A stretch of 64,000 nucleotides of DNA, taken from NCBI GenBank assembly GCA_963704455.1, contig OY969905.1, positions 1,612,001 to 1,676,000 on the forward strand, given 5' to 3'. A program made the translations under genes and the position numbers. Numbering within the stretch: the first letter of the stretch is position 1; every line of letters begins with the position of its first letter. Source of the stretch: DASTCZ01 sp963704455. Lineage in GTDB: Bacteria; Acidobacteriota; Terriglobia; Acidiferrales; UBA7541. Below the pieces are notes generated by a model. That model saw only the letters and a list, made by a program, of their open reading frames with translations. It made no database searches and was not told the origin of the DNA. Positions 8,424-17,238 of the stretch are shown here, one piece after another.

Positions 8424-8662
8424 TTCGATTCCCTTCCCGGCGCGGATCTATAACGCCGCTTTTTGCAGGAATGGGTACAAGCCTCCAGAGCAGTTTATCT
8501 CGAATTGTATGGAGCCCAATCCCCTCATTTATTGAATTCCCCGAAATCGCCCGCCCCTACTGAAACTTGCCGTCGCGCTTGACGTCTTGTAAGGTGTTTT
8601 GACCTTCAATGGTTGAATCAAATTGAGATCGGGCCTGGCTTTTAGCCAGCGCGGGATTACAT

Positions 8663-9928
8663 TTGAAATTCAGGCACTTCACAGGTCGTCAGTGGTCAGT
8701 TCTGATCATCCTCATGTTGATCAATTTCATCAACTATGTGGACCGCCAGATTATTTTCTCGCTCTTTCCGTCTTTGCGCGTTGAATTCGGCTTGACCCGC
8801 GAACAAGTCGGCTCCTTTGCAACGGCATTCACTATCGTCCTCGCACTTATGAGCTTGCCGCTCGGCATGCTGGCGGACCGCATCTCGCGGCGTCTGGTGA
8901 TTAGCGCGGGAGTCATCTTCTGGAGCATGGCAACGTTTTGCAGTGGGTTGGCTAATTCATTTCACACGCTGCTGGCCGCGCGCGGATTGGTCGGCGTGGG
9001 AGAAGCGGCGTATACGCCTGCGGGGACTGCCGTCATCAGCGCTACATTTCCAAAGGAAATCCGGGCGCGCGTCCAGGGCGCGTTCGATGCAGCGATGTTT
9101 GTCGGCGGCGCAACGGGCATTGCTCTCGGAGGAATCGTCGCGCAAGCGCTTGGTTGGCGCGCGGCCTTTTTCATTGTCGGCGTTCCAGGCCTTATTCTTG
9201 GTTTGATCGGCCTAAAGCTCCCCGAAACAGCGGCCGCGGAACCTCATGCGCGCTTTCCATTGCAGGACTTGGCTCGAGTCCCTGCCTACATAATGATTCT
9301 GGCGGGTGGATTGTTCAGCAGTTTTGCCGGTTATGCGTATGTGGCTTGGGGCTTTGACTTTGTCCGCGAGTATAGAGGCTTTACCGCTCGAGAAGCGGGA
9401 CTCATCTTGGGCATTACAGCCTTGACGGCCGGCGCTTCAGGCATTCTGGCGGGGGCTACTCTGGCCGACTACTTGGCGCGGAAGTGGGCTTGGGGCCGCT
9501 CGGTCATCGTACCCTTCGCATTCGCAATGGCCAGTCCATTCATCTACTTTGGATTGCACTCTCACAGCAAGCTGAACTTCGCGATTCTATTCGGGACTGG
9601 TACGTTTTTTCTGAGCTGGTATCACGGCCCGGTAACGGCCACGATTCACGATGTCATCCCATCCAGAGGCCACGCCACTGCCCTGGGGCTATATTCATCT
9701 TTCGTGAACTTATTTGCCATGGCGGCGGCTCCGGTGATGATTGGCGCGATAGCGGACCGGACAGGTCTGGAATGGGCGCTCCATACGGCTATCGTTTCTC
9801 AATTGATTGGCGGCGCGCTATTCTTGGGTGTACCATATTTCATACGCCGGAATGGCCTGCGCCACCCCGCTCTGGCCAAATACTGGGAAACGGAGCCTGT
9901 GGGGGTTGTTAGCGTTTTTAGGGGGTAG
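8663..9928 (+). CDS. MFS transporter, Spinster-like subfamily
   Basis: The 421-residue membrane protein has about 12 hydrophobic segments in the 6+6 arrangement of the major facilitator superfamily. The first helix NFINYVDRQIIFSLFP, the loop 2-3 motif GMLADRISRR and the helix-4/5 region GVGEAAYTPAGTAVIS match Spinster-type and related organic-anion carriers. The start is uncertain. TTG at 8663 gives a full first helix, whereas the first ATG at 8714 would begin inside it. A small perfect hairpin (CTGGCT-TTT-AGCCAG, 8635-8649) lies 13 bp before the TTG. Position between the box genes and the radical-enzyme operon suggests uptake or export of an aromatic or carboxylic acid, but substrate specificity cannot be read from the sequence. 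Confidence 0.85.
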   Translation: MKFRHFTGRQWSVLIILMLINFINYVDRQIIFSLFPSLRVEFGLTREQVGSFATAFTIVLALMSLPLGMLADRISRRLVISAGVIFWSMATFCSGLANSFHTLLAARGLVGVGEAAYTPAGTAVISATFPKEIRARVQGAFDAAMFVGGATGIALGGIVAQALGWRAAFFIVGVPGLILGLIGLKLPETAAAEPHARFPLQDLARVPAYIMILAGGLFSSFAGYAYVAWGFDFVREYRGFTAREAGLILGITALTAGASGILAGATLADYLARKWAWGRSVIVPFAFAMASPFIYFGLHSHSKLNFAILFGTGTFFLSWYHGPVTATIHDVIPSRGHATALGLYSSFVNLFAMAAAPVMIGAIADRTGLEWALHTAIVSQLIGGALFLGVPYFIRRNGLRHPALAKYWETEPVGVVSVFRG

Positions 9929-9959
9929 TCCGCTTTTAGGGCTAAACACTGCTTGCGCT

Positions 9960-9988
9960 TTGTGATATAAGTCACAGGACGGTATTAT
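9960..9988 (+). promoter_or_regulatory. Promoter with a perfect CRP/FNR-family-like palindrome
   Basis: The sequence TGTGATATAAGTCACA at 9961-9976 is a perfect TGTGA-N6-TCACA inverted repeat, identical to the CRP consensus half-sites. TTGTGA at 9960-9965 and TATTAT at 9983-9988 are 17 bp apart and make a plausible -35/-10 pair, so the palindrome would cover the -35 box. A GTG start with a GAGGAGG-like ribosome site follows at 10062. The palindrome is directly visible. Which protein binds it, and whether it activates or represses, is unknown. Confidence 0.6.
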
Positions 9989-10061
9989 TGACCGACGGAA
10001 TTGGTGTATCTCGCCGGGGGGCGAGCGCAGTCTAGCAGCACTGCCTGAGAGGAGGCGGACC

Positions 10062-11660
10062 GTGGGGAATCTTCAAACGATCCAACCTATAGAGAATATT
10101 CAGAACATCAAGCCGGTGAAGCACTATATGGCCTATAAGCCGAAACCCTTCACACGTGCCCAGAGGGAAGAGACCACGATTCTCTTCGGGGGTCTGACTT
10201 GGAAACACGAGCGCCTCATCCAAGGCGCCATGCACAATTTGAAATATAAGGCCGAGCCGCTTCCGAATATCAACCGCGCCGACCTTGACGCCGGCAAAGA
10301 ATTGATTGACGTCGGCGCGTGCTGCCCCACAATCTTCACCACCGGCAGCCTCGCGAGTTTCCTGAAGGAAAAGACCGCCCAAATGGGTAAGGAAGAAGTC
10401 GCCAACAAGTACGTCTACCTGACTGCGGGCGCGTGCGGTCCATGCCGATTCGGTCAGTATCATGAATCCTATTCCATGGCTCTCGGCGGACTCGGCCTGA
10501 ACGACTTCCGCATGTTCCTTTTGGCGCAAGACCAGCTCGATCAGGGCGCGAGCGGCGGCGGCGGACTCGAGATCAATCTCCCGCTCAGCCTCGGCCTTAT
10601 CTGGAGCATTCTTATCGGTGACATTCTCACCGACTTGGAATATCAGGTGCGCCCCTACGAAGTGAAGCCGGGCCAGACCGACCAGGTGCTCAAAGAAAGC
10701 GTCGAGTACATCTACAAGACTTTCCTGAATCGCCCGGTGCAGAAGAACAAGTGGAGCGTAATCGGCTGGCACTTGACCACCAGCTATTTCACTAAGGCAA
10801 TCCGGCACGTCCGCAAGATGTTTGACGCCATTGAAGTGGATCGTCTGCGCCCGCGCGCCAAAGTAAAAATCACTGGCGAGTTCTGGCTGCAAACGCACGA
10901 AGGCGAAGGCAATTACAACATTAAGCGGTGGCTCGAAGCCGAAGGCGCGGAGGTAATTCCTCCGCCCGTCGCCGTCTGGCTGAATTATCTGATGCATCCG
11001 GACATCCGCAAGCTCGAACACCGGCAGGAAGTAAGCCGCAACCAGAAGATGAAGGAAGCCCTCCTTCGCACCATCGAAAAGGTTTTCCGCGGCACGTATA
11101 ACCGCTTCCGCAAAGCTGCCGGCAACATCCCTTATGAGTTGCCCGATCAGGTCGAACTCCGCAAACTCGCCGAGCCCTTCTACCACTATGAGCTTCGCGG
11201 CGGCGAAGGCCACATGCTTGTCGGCAAGGCGCTCTACGCTTACCACCACAAGAAAGCGCACATGGTTTGCGAGCTATCGCCTTATTCCTGCATGCCCAAC
11301 ACAATGTCCATCGGTTCGATGGCTGGCGTGCTCGGCAAGTATCCCGACATGCTCTACGCCCCCATCGAAATTAAGGGCGATGCGGAAATTCACGCGCTGT
11401 CCCGCACTCAGATGATTCTCACGGAAGCCAAGCGCCGTTCGACGAATGAATTCGAGCAGGTGCTCGAAAAGCTCGGCGTCACCGTGGAAGACATCCGTGC
11501 CTATGAAGCCAAGCATCCCGAAGTGCGCCGCGCAACCTATAAGGTGCCGCACCTGGGCTATGCCGGAACTTCTGCGAATTACGTCACGCACCTCGTTCAA
11601 ACGGGTAAAATTAAACCCGGCAAAGCGCAGCCGGTTCGCTCGGCGGCGACGGTCAATTGA
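10062..11660 (+). CDS. HgdB/BcrB-like 2-hydroxyacyl-CoA dehydratase-family Fe-S protein (activase-associated type)
   Basis: This 532-residue protein matches the region that forms the C-terminal part of very large 'acyl-CoA dehydratase activase-related' proteins in other bacteria. Cysteine motifs that could bind Fe-S clusters are GACCPT (Cys87, Cys88), TAGACGPCRFGQY (Cys125, Cys128) and CELSPYSCMPN (Cys403, Cys410). The HgdB/BcrB superfamily includes 2-hydroxyacyl-CoA dehydratases, class I benzoyl-CoA reductase subunits and double-cubane-cluster proteins, all needing an ATP-driven electron donor, which is encoded next. The start is GTG at 10062 behind a strong GAGAGGAGG. The following ATPase gene begins 75 bp later. 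The cysteine pattern and neighbours support a low-potential reductase or dehydratase; the substrate is not identifiable. Confidence 0.8.
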   Translation: MGNLQTIQPIENIQNIKPVKHYMAYKPKPFTRAQREETTILFGGLTWKHERLIQGAMHNLKYKAEPLPNINRADLDAGKELIDVGACCPTIFTTGSLASFLKEKTAQMGKEEVANKYVYLTAGACGPCRFGQYHESYSMALGGLGLNDFRMFLLAQDQLDQGASGGGGLEINLPLSLGLIWSILIGDILTDLEYQVRPYEVKPGQTDQVLKESVEYIYKTFLNRPVQKNKWSVIGWHLTTSYFTKAIRHVRKMFDAIEVDRLRPRAKVKITGEFWLQTHEGEGNYNIKRWLEAEGAEVIPPPVAVWLNYLMHPDIRKLEHRQEVSRNQKMKEALLRTIEKVFRGTYNRFRKAAGNIPYELPDQVELRKLAEPFYHYELRGGEGHMLVGKALYAYHHKKAHMVCELSPYSCMPNTMSIGSMAGVLGKYPDMLYAPIEIKGDAEIHALSRTQMILTEAKRRSTNEFEQVLEKLGVTVEDIRAYEAKHPEVRRATYKVPHLGYAGTSANYVTHLVQTGKIKPGKAQPVRSAATVN

Positions 11661-11735
11661 CGTTCAACGAACCCGCGCGTAACTTAGCGTGAGAGGGTAC
11701 GTGGACTCTTTTCAAACGGTCCCTGGAGATCCTGA

Positions 11736-14162
11736 ATGGCTAGCAATGGCCTCGTAAGCATTAAACCGTTGGCGGCTGTACCTCCGCCCACGGTCGCGTC
11801 AATCCCTGTCGGCCCAACCGTCGAGCCGGGAAGCGCGAAAATCTGCGCCATGGATGTCGGCAGCACCACCTGCAAATACGTGCTCACCACACCGTCGGGC
11901 GAAATCCTTTCGCAGTCTTACGAGCGCCACAACACCAAGCAAGCCGAAAAGGTTCTTGAGTTCCTCACGCGACTTGAATCCCAGTTCGGCTACTCGCCGG
12001 AATCGGACCGCCTTTTTTTCACCGGCTCCGGCGCGGGAATCATCGGCCCGCTGGTCGGTGCTAAATTTGTACAGGAAGTGGTCGCCGTCGCCGCTTCAGT
12101 GGATAAATTCCATCCCAACGTCCGCTTCGTCAGCGAAATCGGCGGCGAAGACATGAAGACCATCTTCTTCACCGGCCAGGGCGATGCCAAGAGCAAGCAA
12201 GTGCTGATGCAGAGTGCCTGCTCCGGCGGCACGGGCACCTTTATCGAAAAAACTGCCCGCAAGCTCGAAATCCCTTCCGAACAGCTTGCCCGCATGAAGT
12301 ATCAGGGCTACACGCTCCACAAAGTCAGCAGCAAGTGCGGCATCTTCGCCGAAGCCGATTCAAATAGCTTGCTCAAGGCCGGCGTGCCCATCGAAGAAAT
12401 TATCGCTTCCCTTTTCGAGGCGGTCGTCTACCAGAACCTCGGCACACTCACCCGCGGCAACACGCCGATGCCGGAAATCCTTCTCCTCGGCGGCCCAAAT
12501 CTTTTCTTCAAGGGACTGCAGGAAGCCTGGCGCCACCATCTCGCGAAGCTCTGGAAAGAACGCAAGGTCGAATTCGATCCAAATAATCTCGCTGCACTCA
12601 TCAAGGTCCCCGATGACGCGCTTTATTACGCCGCGCTTGGCTGCATCGAAGTCAGCCGCAGGGACGATCCCTCCGTCGGCATCTATAAGGGCACCAAGAA
12701 ACTCGATTGGTGGATCAACGAAGGCCAGTACGAAGAAAAGAAAAAGCAGGGCCGTGGCGGACTCTGCAAGAGCGACGCCGACCTCCAGGCCTTTAGGGAT
12801 GAATTCACCGAGCCGAGGAATCCGCTCGCGGATGCAAAGAAAGCAGCCGCTGCATCTGCCGCAGCCGCAGCGATTGCCAATGGAAATGGCCACGCGAACG
12901 GAAACGGCCATGTGAATGGCAGTGGCCACACGAATGGAAACGGCAATGGCAATGGTAACGGCCATATCGCTCCCGCTCTTGCCGCGCAAATCGCCCCCGT
13001 CGCGGAAAAACTCACCGGCGTAGTCATCGGCTGCGATTTCGGCTCCACCACCGCCAAAGCCGTCTGCCTCTCGCCCGATAAAGAGATCGTTTTCTCCTGC
13101 TACGCGCTCAGCAAGGGCAATCCCATCGAGGACGCCAAGTCGCTCTTCGATCAGGTTCGCATAGCGCTTGACGGCACTCCAATTCTCGCCACCGCCATCA
13201 CTGGCTACGGCAAGGATCTCCTCAAGGGCATCATTGGCGCCGACTGCGCCATCGTTGAAACCATCGCCCATGCCAGCGCGGGCCTGCATTTCTTCCCGGA
13301 CGCCGATTGCATCTGCGACGTCGGCGGCGTTGACGTCAAGATCATGCTCCTCAACAACGGCACGGTTTCTGACTTCCGCCTTAACTCGCAATGCTCCTCC
13401 GGCAACGGCGCATTCCTGCAGGGCGTCGCCGAGCGCTTCAGCATCCCGCTCAGCGAAATGGCGGACAGCGCCTTCCGCGCCCAGGCCATGCCTCAGCTTT
13501 CCATGGGTTGCGGCGTTTTCCTGCAAAGTGACATCGTCAACCAGCAGCGCAAGGGCTGGCAGGCAGAGGAAATCCTCGCCGCGCTTTGCGCCATCCTCCC
13601 GCTCAACGTTTGGATTTATGCCGGCGGCCTCAACAACCTCAGCGTTGTCGGCAAGAAATTCATCCTGCAGGGCGGCACGCACAAGAATCTAGCCGTAGTG
13701 AAAACGCAGGTGGATTTCATCCGCTCGAAGGTTCCCGATGCCGATGTCGTTGTCCACCCCTATTCCGGCGAAGCGGGGGCCATCGGTGCCGCTCTCGTTG
13801 CCGTTGACTGGGTCGATGCGGGCGGCAAAACAAAGTTCCGCGGCTTCAAAGCCATCGACGAGTTGAAATACAAGAGCACCACCGCCGTGGACACCGTTTG
13901 CCACTGGTGCCCCGTGAATTGCCAGCGCAGCTTCATTGACGTTGAATTGCTCGGCGCGCCCGGCCGCATGTGGAGCAAGATTCCGCTCGAGCAAAATTGG
14001 GAGCGTGTAATCGTAAACAATTCATGTCCCAAGGGTTTGGTTGAAGACATCAACGAAATGAAAACCATCAAGGCCGAAATCGAGAAAACAAAGAATGCCT
14101 TTCCAAACGTTGCAGACCTGGTTCGGCAAGAAGGCTTCCGCCGGACCACCGCCACAGCCTAA
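11736..14162 (+). CDS. Tandem BcrA/BcrD/BadF/BadG-type ATPase (acyl-CoA dehydratase activase), two fused domains
   Basis: The 808-residue protein contains two ASKHA-fold ATPase domains of the activase family. The first begins with MDVGSTTCKYVL at 39-50 and has candidate cluster cysteines Cys162 (SACSGGTG) and Cys201 (SKCGIFAEADSN). The second begins with GCDFGSTTAKAV at 432-443 and carries Cys553 (SQCSSGNG) and Cys592 (MGCGVFLQSD). Normal activases are homodimers that hold one [4Fe-4S] cluster between subunits, so this looks like a covalent pseudo-dimer. An Ala-rich and then Asn-Gly-His-rich linker (about 366-412) joins the halves. The C-terminus has another cysteine group, C722-x2-C-P-x2-C729 (VCHWCPVNC), followed by NNSCPKG. 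ATP hydrolysis would drive electrons into the HgdB-like partner. GGAG lies 9-10 bp before the ATG. Confidence 0.88.
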   Translation: MASNGLVSIKPLAAVPPPTVASIPVGPTVEPGSAKICAMDVGSTTCKYVLTTPSGEILSQSYERHNTKQAEKVLEFLTRLESQFGYSPESDRLFFTGSGAGIIGPLVGAKFVQEVVAVAASVDKFHPNVRFVSEIGGEDMKTIFFTGQGDAKSKQVLMQSACSGGTGTFIEKTARKLEIPSEQLARMKYQGYTLHKVSSKCGIFAEADSNSLLKAGVPIEEIIASLFEAVVYQNLGTLTRGNTPMPEILLLGGPNLFFKGLQEAWRHHLAKLWKERKVEFDPNNLAALIKVPDDALYYAALGCIEVSRRDDPSVGIYKGTKKLDWWINEGQYEEKKKQGRGGLCKSDADLQAFRDEFTEPRNPLADAKKAAAASAAAAAIANGNGHANGNGHVNGSGHTNGNGNGNGNGHIAPALAAQIAPVAEKLTGVVIGCDFGSTTAKAVCLSPDKEIVFSCYALSKGNPIEDAKSLFDQVRIALDGTPILATAITGYGKDLLKGIIGADCAIVETIAHASAGLHFFPDADCICDVGGVDVKIMLLNNGTVSDFRLNSQCSSGNGAFLQGVAERFSIPLSEMADSAFRAQAMPQLSMGCGVFLQSDIVNQQRKGWQAEEILAALCAILPLNVWIYAGGLNNLSVVGKKFILQGGTHKNLAVVKTQVDFIRSKVPDADVVVHPYSGEAGAIGAALVAVDWVDAGGKTKFRGFKAIDELKYKSTTAVDTVCHWCPVNCQRSFIDVELLGAPGRMWSKIPLEQNWERVIVNNSCPKGLVEDINEMKTIKAEIEKTKNAFPNVADLVRQEGFRRTTATA

Positions 14163-15363
14163 AGACCGTTCGCAGGTCCGAGTCGGGATCCCGAAGGTCC
14201 TCAACATCTGGAACACTCATCAGTTCTGGGTGGGCTTCCTGCGCGAACTCGGCATTCAGTCCGAAAATATCGTTTTCAGTTCAGATACCAGCGAAGAGCA
14301 GGGCCGCGACTTCGGCAAAGGGCGCGGCACCGTGGATTGCTGCTACCCCGTAAAGTGCATCAGCGGCCATTACGGCGAGCTCGTCTTCGGCCAGAAGAAA
14401 AAAATCAATATCCTGCTTTCACCTATGATTTATTCGCTGCCGTCGTTCCAGCGCGGCCACGTGCAAGACACCCTCACCTGCACTCGCGTCATGGCCGGCC
14501 CCGAAAACATCAAGGCCGGGTTCCTCAAGGAACGGGACATCTTCGGCGAAAACAATATCGTTTACGCCTCGCCCTTTGTCAGCCTGGGCGACCGTGAAGT
14601 TGTCTCCAGCCAGCTTTTCGGCTCGCTCAAGGACGCCTTCGATCTCACGCAAGAAGAAACCGACCGCGCCGTCAAGGCCGGCTATCGCGCCCTTGACGGG
14701 TTCAATGACAAGGCTCGCGCGAAAACCCGCGACATCCTCGAATGGTGCGCGCGCGAAGGCAAGCCGTGCATTTTCGTCGTCGCCCGTCCTTATCATATGG
14801 ACACCGGCATCGGCCACGAAATCGAAGGCGATCTCCAGGCCCAGGGCTTCCCTGTCATCTGGATGCAGTATTTCCCCACCGACCCGGACATCCTGAATTG
14901 GCTTTTCGAGGAAGACCTTCGCGTCGGCCGCATCAAAACAGTTTTCGACATCGCCGACGTTTGGACTTCGTCCTACAGCAGCAACACCAATGAGATCATG
15001 TGGGGTGCCAAAGTTGCCGCGCGCCTTCCGTGGACCACCTGCGTCCTCCGTCTCTCCAGCTATGAATGCGGTATGGACCAGCCCACCTACACCCCGGCGC
15101 AGCGCATCGTCGAAGCTACGGGCACGCTCTTCTTCAAATTCGGCGATCTCGATTCCACCAAGCCCGCGGGCAGCGTAAAGATCCGCGTCGAAACCATCAC
15201 GCATTACATGCGCAAGTATTCCTCCGACATCATTGCCCGCAAACTCGCGATGCTCGGGCCCAATAACCCGTTCCGCTCGGTGATGGCTGGCGCCACCGCC
15301 CCCGTGATTGCCACCGCCGCTCCGCAAGAAACCGCCGCCGTCGCCTCCGCTTCCGGCGACTAA
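14095..15363 (+). CDS. DUF2229-type CoA-dehydratase activase-associated protein
   Basis: The 422-residue protein corresponds to the DUF2229 segment that lies between the ATPase and HgdB-like parts in single-chain homologues. Conserved features are VRVGIPKVLNIWNTHQFW at about 28-45, a cysteine group TVDCCYPVKC (Cys82, Cys83, Cys88), FVVARPYHMD near 227, and SSYECGMDQPTY near 322. The last is an HgdB-like cysteine site. The ATG at 14095 puts the first 22 codons inside the end of the ATPase gene in another frame (68-bp overlap). The conserved part starts only near residue 28, so a later start is possible. The overlap implies tight coupling with the ATPase. The Ala-rich tail after residue 395 looks dispensable. 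Function beyond being part of the same redox machine is unknown. Confidence 0.82.
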   Translation: MPFQTLQTWFGKKASAGPPPQPKDRSQVRVGIPKVLNIWNTHQFWVGFLRELGIQSENIVFSSDTSEEQGRDFGKGRGTVDCCYPVKCISGHYGELVFGQKKKINILLSPMIYSLPSFQRGHVQDTLTCTRVMAGPENIKAGFLKERDIFGENNIVYASPFVSLGDREVVSSQLFGSLKDAFDLTQEETDRAVKAGYRALDGFNDKARAKTRDILEWCAREGKPCIFVVARPYHMDTGIGHEIEGDLQAQGFPVIWMQYFPTDPDILNWLFEEDLRVGRIKTVFDIADVWTSSYSSNTNEIMWGAKVAARLPWTTCVLRLSSYECGMDQPTYTPAQRIVEATGTLFFKFGDLDSTKPAGSVKIRVETITHYMRKYSSDIIARKLAMLGPNNPFRSVMAGATAPVIATAAPQETAAVASASGD

Positions 15364-15607
15364 ATAAATTCACTTGCCTTGGCTTTTGACTTCGTAGAGC
15401 TCGCCTTCAGGTGGGCCTTTTTCTTTGGTTGTCATCATGAGGCCGCCTTGTGGCCGAAGGATACTTGTGCGCAGCAACAGACATAATCCACGCCGAGGAT
15501 TCTCCGTTCCCTCTGCGCCTGCCCGCCGTGGCGGGTCTCTGCGTTGAATCCCCCTCCAATCAATTTGCCCCTCCGCGCCGCCCCCGTTATCATCCTTGTT
15601 CCGCCCA

Positions 15608-16417
15608 ATGACCACCCAACCCGCCAACGCCATCCAAACATTCAACCTCACGCGCCGTTACGGGCCCATCACCGCCGTTGACGCGATCAATCTCCGTGTT
15701 CCGGGCGGCCAGATCTTCGGCCTCCTCGGCCCCAACGGCGCCGGCAAATCCACCGCCATAAAAATGCTCACCACCCTTCTCCCGCCAACCGCGGGCACTG
15801 CGCTTGTCGCGGGATTCGACATCGTGAAATCCCCCGCCGAAGTCCGCCGCCGCATCGGCTATGTCCCGCAACTTGTTTCCGCCGATGGCGCGCTCACCGG
15901 CTTTGAAAATCTCATGCTCAGCGCAAAGCTTTACGGCATGCCGCGCCCCGATCGCAAGCCGCGGATCGCCGATGCGCTCCAATTCATGGGCCTCACCGGC
16001 GCCGGCGAGCGCCTTGTCCGCACCTACTCCGGCGGGATGGTGCGCCGTCTTGAAGTCGCGCAGGCCATGCTCCATCGTCCCGCCGTTCTATTTCTTGACG
16101 AGCCCACCATCGGCCTCGACCCCATCGCCCGCCGCACTGTTTGGGACCGCCTCCGCGACTTGCGCCGCGATTTCGGCATGACCGTCCTCATCACCACGCA
16201 TGACATGGAAGAGGCCGACGCGCTTTGCGATGAACTCGCGCTAATGCACTTGGGAAAGATTGCCGTCACCGGCGCCCCCGCCGAATTGAAAGCCGCTCTT
16301 GGGCCTGCAGCTTCGCTCGACGACGTCTTCATTCATTACAGCGGCGCGGCCATCCAGGAAGGGGGGTCCATCTTCGATGTCCAGCGAACTCGAGGCACAG
16401 CCAGCCGCCTTGGCTAG
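15608..16417 (+). CDS. ABC transporter ATP-binding protein (DrrA-like)
   Basis: This 269-residue protein is an ABC ATPase with Walker A GPNGAGKST, signature YSGGMVRRLE, Walker B VLFLDEPTIGLDP and the H-loop ITTHDMEEAD. The order and the C-terminal extension resemble DrrA/NodI-type drug or polysaccharide exporters. It energises the permease encoded immediately downstream, whose start lies inside the last 41 bp of this gene. The ATG at 15608 is preferred; a TTG at 15596 would add four residues. The 244 bp upstream hold no gene I can support and no clear promoter. Confidence 0.9.
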   Translation: MTTQPANAIQTFNLTRRYGPITAVDAINLRVPGGQIFGLLGPNGAGKSTAIKMLTTLLPPTAGTALVAGFDIVKSPAEVRRRIGYVPQLVSADGALTGFENLMLSAKLYGMPRPDRKPRIADALQFMGLTGAGERLVRTYSGGMVRRLEVAQAMLHRPAVLFLDEPTIGLDPIARRTVWDRLRDLRRDFGMTVLITTHDMEEADALCDELALMHLGKIAVTGAPAELKAALGPAASLDDVFIHYSGAAIQEGGSIFDVQRTRGTASRLG

Positions 16418-17198
16418 TCCTTCTCTCATCCCGGATTTCTTCCGCGAAACCGGCGCCATCGCTCAGGTCGAATTGCGGAAACTTTTCCGCGACCCCGCCG
16501 AACTTTTCAGCCGCGCCGTCCAGCCGGTGCTTTGGCTCGTGATTTTCGGGCAGGTCTTCAGCCGCGTTCGCGGCATCCCCACGGGAGATGTCTCCTACCT
16601 CGCCTTCATGACGCCCGGCATCCTCGCGCAGAGCGTCCTCTTCACCGCCATCTTCTATGGCATCGCCGTCATCTGGGAGCGCGACCTCGGAATCGTCCAC
16701 AAGCTTCTCGTCAGCCCGGCCCACCGCGCCGCGCTCGTCGTCGGCAAAGCCGTATCCGCAGGATTCCGCGGCGCCGTGCAAACCGCCATCATTTATTTCG
16801 TCGCCTTTTTGCTGGGCATTGATATTCAGTGGAATCCGCTCTCGATTGCCGGGGTACTCTTTGGCGTGTTGCTTGGCTGCGCGATTTTTTCCACGTTTTC
16901 GCTCATCATTGCCTGCATCGTGAAATCCCGCGAGCGTTTCTTGGGCATCGGCCAGGTGCTCACCATGCCGCTCTTCTTTGCCAGCAACGCCATCTATCCC
17001 ATCGCGATCATGCCCGGATGGCTCCGCGCCGTCGCGCTCGCAAACCCGCTCACCTATCTTGTCGATTCCCTCCGCGGCCTCATGATCACGGGAGGTCAAA
17101 CCATCCATTCCCTCCCCGTCGATTTCGGAGTCATGGCCGCCATCTTCCTCGTCCTCACCGCCATCGCCGCCCGCCTCTATCCCACCCTCATCCAGTGA
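16377..17198 (+). CDS. ABC-2 type permease (DrrB-like)
   Basis: The 273-residue membrane protein has six hydrophobic stretches and the ABC-2 family region AVALANPLTYLVDSLRG near the C-terminus, which is typical of DrrB, NodJ and similar exporters. A soluble N-terminal segment leads into the first membrane helix at about residue 50 (AVQPVLWLVIFGQVF). The ATG at 16377 has a purine-rich GGAAGGGGGG about 10 bp upstream and overlaps the ATPase gene by 41 bp in a different frame, so translation is probably coupled. Substrate unknown: lipids, polysaccharides or toxic organics are all handled by this family. Confidence 0.88.
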   Translation: MSSELEAQPAALASPSLIPDFFRETGAIAQVELRKLFRDPAELFSRAVQPVLWLVIFGQVFSRVRGIPTGDVSYLAFMTPGILAQSVLFTAIFYGIAVIWERDLGIVHKLLVSPAHRAALVVGKAVSAGFRGAVQTAIIYFVAFLLGIDIQWNPLSIAGVLFGVLLGCAIFSTFSLIIACIVKSRERFLGIGQVLTMPLFFASNAIYPIAIMPGWLRAVALANPLTYLVDSLRGLMITGGQTIHSLPVDFGVMAAIFLVLTAIAARLYPTLIQ

Positions 17199-17238
17199 TT
17201 CTCCTCAGACAGTCCGCCACATCCCCATCTTCGGCATA

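Noticed and set aside
8635..8649. Hairpin CTGGCT-TTT-AGCCAG just before the MFS gene as an attenuator or riboswitch
   Set aside because: Too short to call, no associated leader peptide or anti-terminator pairing visible; it is noted in the MFS entry only.
12360..13682. 440-codon minus-strand open frame opposite the tandem ATPase gene
   Set aside because: High-G+C antisense shadow. It has no recognisable motif, and the plus strand encodes two clear activase domains.
14419..15327. 302-codon minus-strand open frame opposite the DUF2229 gene
   Set aside because: Antisense shadow with no family features, fully covered by the conserved plus-strand gene.
15370..15651. Minus-strand frame ending MMTTKEKGPPEGELYEV...
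   Set aside because: The tail looks protein-like, but there is no ribosome site and no recognisable family; the upstream part overlaps the start of the ABC ATPase gene.
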